Assembly (NCBI GenBank): GCA_021798135.1 | Contig: JAJZYI010000016.1 | Span: forward strand, 1 to 22,710 | DNA: 22,710 nt | Direction: 5' to 3' | Source of the DNA: Actinomycetes bacterium | Lineage (GTDB): Bacteria; Actinomycetota; Acidimicrobiia; Acidimicrobiales; UBA8190 | Shown here: positions 13,921 to 20,764 of the stretch, piece after piece | Layout: every line of letters starts with the position of its first letter | How positions within the stretch are numbered: the stretch's first letter is position 1 | Notes under the pieces: generated by a model | Told to the model about the DNA's origin: nothing | The model's input: the letters and a program-made list of their open reading frames with translations, nothing else | Database searches by the model: none | Program-made: the position numbers and the translations under genes

Positions 13921-15975
13921 GTGGCACGGGCCGATCACGACGACGGCGGGAGAGCCACCGCCGCGGGGACGCCACCGCCCGCGGCGGCCGTGGCGGCCGC
14001 GGCGCGCGAGGCGCTGGCCACGCCCGTCGCGCTCGGCCCGCTCCGGCTGGCCAACCGGCTCGTGCTGGCGCCGCACACCGTCAACTTCGGCTTCGCCGAC
14101 GGGTCGCCTGACGACGACTACCTGGCGTACATCACCCGGCGTGCCCCCGGCTTCGGGCTGACCTGGCTGCCCATCGCCGCCCCGGACCCGCTGGGGCGAG
14201 CCGAGCCCGGCCAGCCGTGGCTGTGGGACGACCGGTTCGTCCCCGGGCTCGCTCGCCTGGTCGACGCCCTGCGGGCGTGCGGGACCGAGCCCGGCGTCCA
14301 GTTGAACCACGCCGGGCGGCAGACGAGCCCGGACCTGCTCGAGGGCCGGACACCCGTGGCGCCGTCCGCCGTCACGCCCCGGTCGATCTACACCACGGTC
14401 CCCCGCGAGCTGACGGTCGGCGAGATCGAGGGGGTCGTCGAGGGGTTCGCGGCGGCAGCCGGCCGCGCCGTTGCCGCGGGCTGCCGGGCCGTCAACCTCC
14501 ACTTCGCCCACGGCTACCTGGTGCAGCAGTTCCTGTCGCCGGACTCCAACCGCCGTGACGACGAGTACGGAGGGTCCCTGGAGAACCGGATGCGGTTCGC
14601 TCTGGCGATCGTCGACGCCGTCGTCGCCACGGTGGGGCCCGAGGTGGCCGTGGACGTCCGGGTGAACGGCTCGGACTTCGTCCCCGGCGGCAACGACATC
14701 GACGACGCCGTGGCGCTCGGGCGCGCCCTGGTGGCGCACGGCGCCCACGGGCTCAACGTGACCGGCGGCGTCTACGGGTCCAGCCCGTTCACGCTGCTCC
14801 TGCCCTTCGACGGCCAGGAGTTCGTCCCCTTCGCGGCACGGGTGCGGGCTGAGACGGGTGCCGTGACGACCGCCGTGGGCCGGATCCGCACCGCCGACGA
14901 GGCGGCGGCCGTCGTCCTGTCCGGCGCCGGTGACCTGGTCGGCATCGGCAGGGGGGCCATCGCCGACCCGCAGTGGGCGCTCAAGGCGCTCGGCCAGGTC
15001 GCCTCGGCGCTCCGGCCGTGCCTCGGCACGCTCGACGGGTGCTCGGAGCGCCTGCGCCACTTCGAGGCGGCGACCTGCCAGGTGCAGCCGGACGTCGGCC
15101 GCGAGCGCCGGCGGATCCCGCGCAGCCGGGCCCTGCGCCTCGCCGTGGTGGGCGGCGGGCCGGCCGGCTGCGAGGCGGCGCTGTACGCGGCCGACGTCCA
15201 CGGCGACGAGGTGCTGCTCGTCGAGGCCGCCGTCGAGCTCGGCGGCGCGCTGCGGCTGGCCGGCCGCACGCCGGGTGGCGAGCCGTTCGGCGACCTCGTG
15301 CGCTTCCACGCGAGCGAGCTCGCCCGCCTGGGGGTCGCCGTCGAGCTGGGCGCGCCGGCGTCGCCCGGGGCCCTGGGGGCGTTCCGCCCCGACCTGGTCC
15401 TGGTGGCCACGGGCGCCCGCCCCGACGTGCCGGCGCTCGACGGGTACGACGAGGTCGCCGTGGCGACCGACGAGGACGTCCTCGACGGGACGGTCGAGGT
15501 CGGCGGGACGGTGGCGGTGCTCGGGGCCGGGCGCCGGGCCGTCCACACCGCCCTGGCCTGCGCGGATCGCGGGGCGGCGGTGGCCCTGGTGGACCACAGG
15601 GGCGATCGCGTCGCCCACGACGCGTCGGCGCTGATGCGGCGCGCCTACAAGCAGCAGCTGGCGCGCCGGGGCGTCGAGGTGCACGGCGGCCCGGTGGTCC
15701 GCCTGGACGCCCGGGGGGTGGTGCTGGCCGACCGGGCGCTGCGGGCGGACCTGGTCGTCCTGTCGGTGGGGCTGCGGTCGGTGCGCGACGCGGTGAACGT
15801 GGCGCCCGCCGGGGTGCCCGTCGCCGTCGTCGGCGACGCCAAGGCCCCCCGGTCGGTGATGGAGGCGATCGCCGAGGCCCGCGACGCCGTCGACGAGGCG
15901 CACGGCCGGGTCGGCGCCGGCGGGGACGGGGCGGGCTCGGACGGCGGGGACGGGGCGGGCTCGGACGGCGGGTGA
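13921..15975 (+). CDS. FadH-like NADH:flavin oxidoreductase / 2,4-dienoyl-CoA reductase with an incomplete FeS motif
   Basis: A 684-residue flavoprotein with the three-part 2,4-dienoyl-CoA reductase plan. An FMN-binding old-yellow-enzyme barrel (about 35-360) carries QLNHAGRQ and AHGYLVQQFLSPDSNRRDDEYGGSLENR with Y199. A cluster linker (367-386) follows, then an FAD/NAD(P)-binding module beginning VVGGGPAGCEAALYAA at about 409. The linker should read C-x2-C-x3-C-x11-C; here C367, C374 and C386 are kept but the second position is Thr370 (codon ACG, 15028-15030). The first 36 residues are low-complexity and GTG 13990 is an alternative start. The C-terminal 16-18 residues come from a 24-bp tandem repeat. 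Likely reaction: reduction of a dienoyl-CoA or enone intermediate; the substrate is unknown. Confidence 0.9.
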   Translation: MARADHDDGGRATAAGTPPPAAAVAAAAREALATPVALGPLRLANRLVLAPHTVNFGFADGSPDDDYLAYITRRAPGFGLTWLPIAAPDPLGRAEPGQPWLWDDRFVPGLARLVDALRACGTEPGVQLNHAGRQTSPDLLEGRTPVAPSAVTPRSIYTTVPRELTVGEIEGVVEGFAAAAGRAVAAGCRAVNLHFAHGYLVQQFLSPDSNRRDDEYGGSLENRMRFALAIVDAVVATVGPEVAVDVRVNGSDFVPGGNDIDDAVALGRALVAHGAHGLNVTGGVYGSSPFTLLLPFDGQEFVPFAARVRAETGAVTTAVGRIRTADEAAAVVLSGAGDLVGIGRGAIADPQWALKALGQVASALRPCLGTLDGCSERLRHFEAATCQVQPDVGRERRRIPRSRALRLAVVGGGPAGCEAALYAADVHGDEVLLVEAAVELGGALRLAGRTPGGEPFGDLVRFHASELARLGVAVELGAPASPGALGAFRPDLVLVATGARPDVPALDGYDEVAVATDEDVLDGTVEVGGTVAVLGAGRRAVHTALACADRGAAVALVDHRGDRVAHDASALMRRAYKQQLARRGVEVHGGPVVRLDARGVVLADRALRADLVVLSVGLRSVRDAVNVAPAGVPVAVVGDAKAPRSVMEAIAEARDAVDEAHGRVGAGGDGAGSDGGDGAGSDGG
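15919..15972 (+). repeat. 24-bp tandem repeat at the 3' end of the FadH-like gene
   Basis: Two perfect 24-bp units (15919-15942, 15943-15966) plus six bases encode a Gly/Asp/Ser tail, GGDGAGSD repeated, immediately before the stop codon. The tail lies outside the conserved fold. A second small repeat (GGGCCCGAGGT twice) follows in the leader of the next gene. Confidence 0.93.
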
Positions 15976-16038
15976 GGTGTGCGAGGGGCCCGAGGTGGGC
16001 CCGAGGTGCGCGGACCGGCGCACGGGGAGGGGAGCACG

Positions 16039-16797
16039 ATGCAGCTTGAGGGCCGGGTGGCGCTCGTGACGGGTGCCGGCCGCGGCATGGGTGCGACGAC
16101 CGCGTCCATGTTCGCGGAGCAGGGCGCGCGGGTCGTGGTCGCCGAGGTCGACGGCGACGCCGGCGAGGCGGTGGCCGCCGGCATCCGGGACGAGGGAGGC
16201 GAGGCCGTAGCCGCCCGCTGCGACGTCCGCGTGGAGGAGGATCTCGTCGCCGCGGTGGCGCTGGCCGTCGACACCTTCGGGTCGCTCGACTGCGCCGTCA
16301 ACAACGCGGCGGTCGCCCCGGACGACCGCCCCGTGACCGAGGCCGCGGCGGAGGACTTCGACCGCATCGTCGCGGTGAACCTGCGCGGCGTGCTCCTCGC
16401 CATGAAGCACGAGCTGCGGCAGATGGTCCGCCAGCGCTCCGGCGTGGTGGTCAACATCGCTTCGATCAGCGCCGTGCGCCCGCAGCCGGGCTCGGCCGCG
16501 TACACCGCCGCCAAGCACGGGGTGATCGGCCTGACCAAGACGGCGGCGATCGAGGTCGCGTCGCGTGGCATCCGGGTCAACGCGGTCTGCCCCGGGGCGA
16601 CGATGACGCCGATGATGGAGGAGGCCCTGGCTCGCCGCCAGGTCGACCCGGCCGAGCACGCCGCCCTGCTGAACCTGTTCGGGCGCTTCGCCCAGCCGGA
16701 GGAGATCGCGGCGGCCACGCTGTGGCTGTGCTCGCCCGCCGCCTCGTTCGTGACGGGCCACGCGCTGAGCGTCGACGGGGGGTACCTGGCGTCATGA
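16039..16797 (+). CDS. SDR-family oxidoreductase
   Basis: A 252-residue classical short-chain dehydrogenase with TGAGRGMG at 11-18, a VNNAA motif near 87-91, catalytic S142, Y155 and K159 in the ASISAVRPQPGSAAYTAAK stretch, and VNAVCPGATMTPM after it. The C-terminus SVDGGYLAS is the standard family end. Acidic E36 and D38 at the end of the second strand favour NAD(H). The start ATG 16039 lies four bases after a strong GGGGAGGGGAG (16024-16034). It overlaps the second CoA ligase by ATGA (16794-16797). Role inferred: oxidation or reduction of a hydroxyl/keto group in the same pathway as the neighbouring FadH-like enzyme. Confidence 0.93.
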   Translation: MQLEGRVALVTGAGRGMGATTASMFAEQGARVVVAEVDGDAGEAVAAGIRDEGGEAVAARCDVRVEEDLVAAVALAVDTFGSLDCAVNNAAVAPDDRPVTEAAAEDFDRIVAVNLRGVLLAMKHELRQMVRQRSGVVVNIASISAVRPQPGSAAYTAAKHGVIGLTKTAAIEVASRGIRVNAVCPGATMTPMMEEALARRQVDPAEHAALLNLFGRFAQPEEIAAATLWLCSPAASFVTGHALSVDGGYLAS

Positions 16798-18425
16798 GGC
16801 CGTTGCCCGAACCGAGCCGGCGGGCCATCGCCGTGCCGACCCTGCCGGACCTGCTCGTGTCGGCGGCCGAGCGCAGCCCCGACGCGGACGCCGTCGTCTT
16901 CCCCGAGCGGCGGGCCACCTACGCGCAGCTCCTGCGCGGCGCCGAGGACGTGGCGCGAGGACTGCTCGCCCGAGGCGTGGGGCGGGGGAGCATGGTGGGC
17001 GTCCTCATGGCGAACTCCATGGAGTACGCCGAGGCCCTGCTCGGCACCTCGCTCGTCGGTGCCGTCCCCGTCCTCGTCAACGCCCGGTACCGGTCGACCG
17101 AGCTCGCCCACGTCCTCCACGACGCGGACTTCGCCGTGGTGCTGGTGAACGACGTCGCCGCCGAGCACGCCGACCACGTCGAGCTGCTGCGCCAGGTCAT
17201 GGGGACCATGCGGCCCGGGACGCCGGGGGCGGCGGACGTGGTGATGCTGGGCTCCTCGTGCCCCGACGGCGTGGTGCCCAGGGAGGAGTTCCTGGGCACC
17301 GGCGCGCAGGTGGACCCGGGCGAGGTCCACCTGGCTCGGTCGCGGGTCCGGCTGAGCGATCCGGCCGTCATGATGTACACGTCGGGCACCACGGCCATCC
17401 CGAAGGGGTGCCCGCTCGGCCACGAGGCGCTCGTCCGCACCGCCATGCAGGCCGGCCGCACCCGCTTCCGCCTGGACGCCGGGGACCGGGTGTTCGACCC
17501 GCTCCCCATGTTCCACATGAGCTTCCTGCTGCCGTTCGTGGCCGCGCTCGACGCCGGGGCGGCGATCCTGCTCATGACGCACTTCGAGCCGGGGGCGGCG
17601 ATCGAGCTCATCGAGCGCGAGCGGCCGACCGTCGACTTCTCGTCGTTCCCGACGATCGCCCAGGCGATGCTCGACCACCCGGCCTTCGACGCCTCCAAGC
17701 ACCGGTCGGTCCGGCTCATCAACGTCGTCGCCCCGCCCGACTACCTGCGCAGCCTGCAGCGGGACCTGCCGCACGCCGTGCAGATCAGCGCCTACGGCTG
17801 CACCGAGGTGGGCGGGGTGTGCGCCTTCGGGGACGTCGACGACGGCGACGAGGTCCGGGCCACGACCAGCGGGCGGCCCTTCGACGGCATCGAGGTGCAG
17901 ATCCGCGACCTCGAGACCGGCGCCGTGCTGGGCGTCGGCGAGCGCGGCGAGATCCTGGTGCGCGGCTACAACGTCTTCGGCGGCTACCACAACGACCCGG
18001 TGAAGACCGCCGAGTGCTTCGACGCCGACGGGTGGTTCCGCACGGGTGACATCGGCAGCCTCGACGACGACGGCAGGATCACGTACCTGGGGCGCACCAA
18101 GGACATGCTGAAGGTCGGCGGGGAGAACGTCGCCGCGGCGGAGATCGAGTCCCGCCTCCTCCTGCACCCGGCCGTGGCGATCGCGCAGGTCGTGGGCGCG
18201 CCCGACGCCCGGCTCGGCGAGGTCCCCGTCGCCTTCGTGGAGCTGCGCCCCGGCCGCGAGCCCACGGACGACCTGGCAGCGGAGCTGGCCGAGCACTGCA
18301 GGGGCCACCTCGCCAGCTTCAAGGTGCCGCGCCGGGTCCTGTTCGTCGACTCCTGGCCGATGTCGGCGACGAAGATCCAGAAGCACCGGCTGCGCGAGCA
18401 GCTCGCCGGGCAGGGCACGGCGTGA
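16794..18425 (+). CDS. AMP-dependent acyl-CoA ligase (ANL superfamily)
   Basis: A 543-residue acid:CoA ligase. The P-loop-like motif reads TSGTTAIPKG (196-205), the aromatic motif is YGCTEVGG, then FRTGDIGSLDDDGRI and GRTKDMLKVGGENVAAAEIE, followed by the A10 motif PMSATKIQKHRL with the catalytic lysine K527 intact. It is therefore a complete ligase, unlike the gene at 748. The GRTKDMLKVGGENVAAAE hinge is typical of medium- and long-chain or cyclic-acid ligases. It overlaps the SDR before it (ATGA) and the VOC gene after it (GTGA), so three genes are translationally linked. The substrate may be the initial acid of the pathway or a degradation intermediate. Confidence 0.93.
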   Translation: MRPLPEPSRRAIAVPTLPDLLVSAAERSPDADAVVFPERRATYAQLLRGAEDVARGLLARGVGRGSMVGVLMANSMEYAEALLGTSLVGAVPVLVNARYRSTELAHVLHDADFAVVLVNDVAAEHADHVELLRQVMGTMRPGTPGAADVVMLGSSCPDGVVPREEFLGTGAQVDPGEVHLARSRVRLSDPAVMMYTSGTTAIPKGCPLGHEALVRTAMQAGRTRFRLDAGDRVFDPLPMFHMSFLLPFVAALDAGAAILLMTHFEPGAAIELIERERPTVDFSSFPTIAQAMLDHPAFDASKHRSVRLINVVAPPDYLRSLQRDLPHAVQISAYGCTEVGGVCAFGDVDDGDEVRATTSGRPFDGIEVQIRDLETGAVLGVGERGEILVRGYNVFGGYHNDPVKTAECFDADGWFRTGDIGSLDDDGRITYLGRTKDMLKVGGENVAAAEIESRLLLHPAVAIAQVVGAPDARLGEVPVAFVELRPGREPTDDLAAELAEHCRGHLASFKVPRRVLFVDSWPMSATKIQKHRLREQLAGQGTA

Positions 18426-18868
18426 CGCCGCGGGTTCCCTACCACGTCGGCTTCGTCGTCCCGGACCTCGCCGAGGGCATGGCCCAGTTCAGCGCGGCTC
18501 TCGGCGTGTCCTGGCGGCAGGCGGCCGAGACCGACCTGCCGGTCCGCACCGGGGCGGGCGAGCACACCGTGCGGCTGCGGTACGCCTACTCGGTCGAGGG
18601 GCCTCCGTACCTGGAGCTCATCGAGTGTGCCGAGGGGACGGTGTGGGCGTGCGACGGCGGCGGTGCCGGCACCGCGCACCACCTCGGCTACTGGAGCGAC
18701 GACCTGGAGGGCGACGCCGCCCGGCTGGAGCGGGCCGGCTGGGCCCGCGAGCTCACCGACGCGGCCGAGGGCGGCGGGTGCCGCGTGCTCGCCTACCACC
18801 GGGCGCCGGCCGGTCCCCGCGTGGAGCACGTGGCCACGTCGATGCGCCGGCTGATCCTGGGGAGCTGA
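18422..18868 (+). CDS. VOC (glyoxalase-fold) family protein
   Basis: A 148-residue single-domain vicinal-oxygen-chelate protein. It opens with VPYHVGFVVPDLAEGMAQF, has PYLELIE at the end of the first module, HHLGYWSDDLEGDAARLE at the start of the second, and closes VEHVATSMRR. Candidate metal ligands are H8, E65, H87 and E135, the full H/E/H/E set. This resembles glyoxalase or epimerase proteins found in steroid and lipid catabolic operons. The GTG start overlaps the ligase stop (18422-18425). It ends the long unit begun at 12793, and a 7-bp hairpin follows. It has little similarity to the VOC protein at 6965 beyond the fold. Confidence 0.85.
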   Translation: MTPRVPYHVGFVVPDLAEGMAQFSAALGVSWRQAAETDLPVRTGAGEHTVRLRYAYSVEGPPYLELIECAEGTVWACDGGGAGTAHHLGYWSDDLEGDAARLERAGWARELTDAAEGGGCRVLAYHRAPAGPRVEHVATSMRRLILGS

Positions 18869-18892
18869 CGAGCGGCGGGGCGCTCCGGGCCG

Positions 18893-18914
18893 GCAGGTGC
18901 GGCCGGTCACCTGC
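18893..18914 (+). terminator. Hairpin terminator after the VOC gene
   Basis: A perfect 7-bp stem GCAGGTG / CACCTGC with an 8-nt loop lies 24 bases after the VOC stop codon. Its stem is less GC-dominated than chance stems here, which makes it more credible. No T-tract follows. Confidence 0.5.
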
Positions 18915-19022
18915 TCCGAGCCACACGCTCCGGGTCACGCTCCGGGCAACACGCCTGGGGCCACACGCTCCGAGCCATACGCTCCGGGCCACACGCCTGG
19001 GGCCGTGCTCCGGGCCACACGC
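18914..19022. repeat. Degenerate 12-15-bp tandem repeat, about 8 units
   Basis: Variants of CTCCGGGCCACACG repeat about eight times, interrupted by CTGGGGCC versions. A higher-order block (CTCCGAGCC, then CTCCGGG, then CCTGGGGCC) occurs twice. It fills most of the 206-bp gap before the alcohol dehydrogenase gene. No other feature is seen in this gap apart from the flanking hairpin and ribosome-binding site. Confidence 0.88.
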
Positions 19023-19074
19023 CGCGGCCTCCGCGGACGGACGACCCGGCACCGCCGGGGGAAGGGAGGGGAGC

Positions 19075-20133
19075 ATGCAGGCACTGCGCTTCCACGGCGC
19101 CCGGTCGCTCACGGTCGACGCCGTCGACGCGCCGCCGGCACCGACGGGCAGCGAGGTGCTCGTGGCGCCAGCGGTGTGCGGCATCTGCGGCACGGACATC
19201 CACGAGTACACCAGCGGGCCGTCGAGGACGACGGTTGAGCCGCACCCGCTCACCGGCGGCTGCATCCCCCAGATCCTCGGCCACGAGGTCAGCGGCGCCG
19301 TCGTCGCCACGGGCCCCGACGTGCGGGCCGTGGCGGTGGGGGACCGGGTGGCCGTCATGCCCCTGCAGGCCTGCGGCCGCTGCGCGCCGTGCCGGCGCGG
19401 CGACGGGCAGCTGTGCGAGGTGCGCGCCTCGATCGGGCTGCGCCATCCCTGGGGGGGCATGGCCGAGCTCATGCTGGCCGACGAGCGCCAGGTCGCCGTG
19501 CTGCCGGAGGCGGTGGACTGGGTGCAGGGGGCGCTCATCGAACCGCTGGCGGTTGCGACGGCGGCCGTGGCGCGGGCGGGCCTGGAGCCGGGCGCGTCGG
19601 TGCTCGTGACCGGCGCCGGGCCGATCGGGGCGTTCGCCGCGCTGGCCGCGGAGGCGGCCGGCGCCGGCGACCTGGTGGTGAGCGAGCCCAACTCGGCCCG
19701 CCGCGACCGGCTCGCCGCGCTCGGCCACGACGTGGTCGACCCGGCGGCCACCGACGTGGTGGCGTGCTGCCGGGAGCGGTCGGGCGGGGTCGACGTCGCC
19801 GTCGAGTGCTCGGGCAGCGGCGCCGCCCTCGACGCGGCCCTGGCGGCCGTGCGGCCGGGAGGGACGGTCGTCGTCGCCGGCATGCAGGCGGCGCCCGCCC
19901 GGCTCGACGTCGCCGACCTGATGCTGCGCGGCGTCGCGCTGGTCGGCTCCGTCGGCTACCCGGGCTGGTGGTGGCCCCGGCTGCTCGCCCAGGTGGCGGC
20001 CCGCCGCCTCGCGCCCGAGCGGCTCGTCACGAGCTCGGTCCCCCTCGCTCACGCCGTCACCAGGGGGTTCGAGCCGCTGCTCGACCCGGCTACCGACGAG
20101 CTGAAGGTGATGGTCGAGGTCGGCCCGGCCTGA
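19075..20133 (+). CDS. Zinc-dependent alcohol dehydrogenase (medium-chain, butanediol dehydrogenase-like)
   Basis: A 352-residue MDR-family dehydrogenase. The catalytic zinc site is C38 (CGICGTDIHEY), H70-E71 (GHE) and E156 (LIEPLAVA). The structural zinc site is complete at C100, C103, C106 and C114. The nucleotide-binding motif GAGPIG is at 180-185, with an acidic SEPN at the end of the second strand that favours NAD. The DIHEY motif and overall pattern are closest to 2,3-butanediol/sorbitol-type dehydrogenases. ATG 19075 follows GGGAGG (19064-19069) by five bases; the open frame extends upstream through the repeat but without family similarity. It stands alone between a repeat-bearing gap and a strong terminator. 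Substrate unknown, presumably a secondary alcohol. Confidence 0.94.
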   Translation: MQALRFHGARSLTVDAVDAPPAPTGSEVLVAPAVCGICGTDIHEYTSGPSRTTVEPHPLTGGCIPQILGHEVSGAVVATGPDVRAVAVGDRVAVMPLQACGRCAPCRRGDGQLCEVRASIGLRHPWGGMAELMLADERQVAVLPEAVDWVQGALIEPLAVATAAVARAGLEPGASVLVTGAGPIGAFAALAAEAAGAGDLVVSEPNSARRDRLAALGHDVVDPAATDVVACCRERSGGVDVAVECSGSGAALDAALAAVRPGGTVVVAGMQAAPARLDVADLMLRGVALVGSVGYPGWWWPRLLAQVAARRLAPERLVTSSVPLAHAVTRGFEPLLDPATDELKVMVEVGPA

Positions 20134-20137
20134 GCCG

Positions 20138-20177
20138 CGGCGCGGCGCCCGCCTGCCGCGGCCCGGGCGCCGCGCCG
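20138..20177 (+). terminator. Strong hairpin terminator after the alcohol dehydrogenase gene
   Basis: A perfect 14-bp stem CGGCGCGGCGCCCG (20138-20151) / CGGGCGCCGCGCCG (20164-20177) with a 12-nt loop starts four bases after the stop codon. It is the longest stem in the window. The right arm lies in the first of two 28-bp repeats, and the second repeat holds a 13/14 copy of it at 20192-20205 that could pair instead. Confidence 0.78.
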
Positions 20178-20207
20178 GGCCTGCCGGGGCCCGGGCGCCG
20201 CGCCTGG
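20152..20207. repeat. Two tandem 28-bp repeats
   Basis: Units 20152-20179 and 20180-20207 begin CCTGCCG and share GGCCCGGGCGCCGCGCC. They duplicate one arm of the terminator hairpin. Confidence 0.88.
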
Positions 20208-20230
20208 GCCGGCGCGGAGGTGCGCGATGC

Positions 20231-20245
20231 CCGATATCGTATCGG
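20231..20245 (+). promoter_or_regulatory. AT-rich inverted repeat ahead of the NTF2-like gene, possible promoter/operator
   Basis: CCGATA (20231-20236) and TATCGG (20240-20245) form a perfect 6-bp inverted repeat around TCG. The element contains TATCGT (20235-20240), which fits a -10 hexamer. It is the only AT-richer patch in the gap, 36 bases before the ATG at 20282, and differs from operator sites A and B. Confidence 0.42.
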
Positions 20246-20281
20246 TGAGCCGGCGGCGGACGGCCCGGAGGGAGGGGCGAC

Positions 20282-20764
20282 ATGCTCACGCACGACGAGC
20301 TTCGCGAGGCCGTGGTGGCCCACTTCGTCGCGGAGAACAGCCGCGACGTGGACGCCATCGTCGACACGGTCGCGGAGACGGTCGAGTACCACGTCAAGAG
20401 CCCGCACTACCCGGACGACCCGGTGCCCTTCGGTGTGACGGCCAGCGCCGCCGGCGTGCGCAAGCTGTGGGTCGACCTGTACGAGACCTTCAGCTCGTAC
20501 CAGATCGACATCGACGACGTGCTCACCTGGCCCGAGCGCCAGCAGGCGCTCGCCCTGGTCACCATCACCGCCACGCCGGCCCGGTCGTTCGAGGGGCTGC
20601 CGGCCGGCCGGCCCTTCCGCTACAGCGTGGCGGCGCTGTGCGACTACGACGACACCGGCAAGATGACCCGCGAGACCGTGTACGGGAACATGGCCATCGT
20701 GACGTGGGGCATCCGGCGGATGCACGAGTTCCTGGCGACCGCCGCCGCGGCGACGCAGGGTTGA
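20282..20764 (+). CDS. NTF2/SnoaL-like fold protein
   Basis: A 160-residue protein with the small alpha+beta cone of the NTF2/SnoaL/ketosteroid-isomerase group: a helical N-terminus LREAVVAHFVAENSRDVDAIVDTVAETVEYHV, the usual GVRKLWVDLYETFSSYQIDIDDVL middle, then strands ALVTITATPARSFEGLPAGRPFRYSVAALCDYD. Members include ketosteroid isomerases, polyketide cyclases and dehydratases, but also many proteins without known activity, and I cannot identify an active site. GGAGGGAGGGG at 20267-20277 precedes the ATG by four bases. The stop overlaps the TTG start of the following LLM gene, so both are made together. An isomerase or dehydratase acting on the LLM enzyme's substrate is a reasonable guess, no more. 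Confidence 0.82.
   Translation: MLTHDELREAVVAHFVAENSRDVDAIVDTVAETVEYHVKSPHYPDDPVPFGVTASAAGVRKLWVDLYETFSSYQIDIDDVLTWPERQQALALVTITATPARSFEGLPAGRPFRYSVAALCDYDDTGKMTRETVYGNMAIVTWGIRRMHEFLATAAAATQG

Noticed and set aside
12583..16761. Very long open frame on the minus strand
   Set aside because: It lies antisense to five clear enzymes, is dominated by Arg/Gly/Ala/His/Val from mirrored GC-rich codons, and shows no domain. Similar minus-strand frames cover most of the window. All are codon-bias shadows.
18871..19074. N-terminal extension of the alcohol dehydrogenase through the upstream repeat
   Set aside because: The frame is open, but the residues are repeat-derived and the family starts at MQALRFHG just after a good ribosome-binding site.
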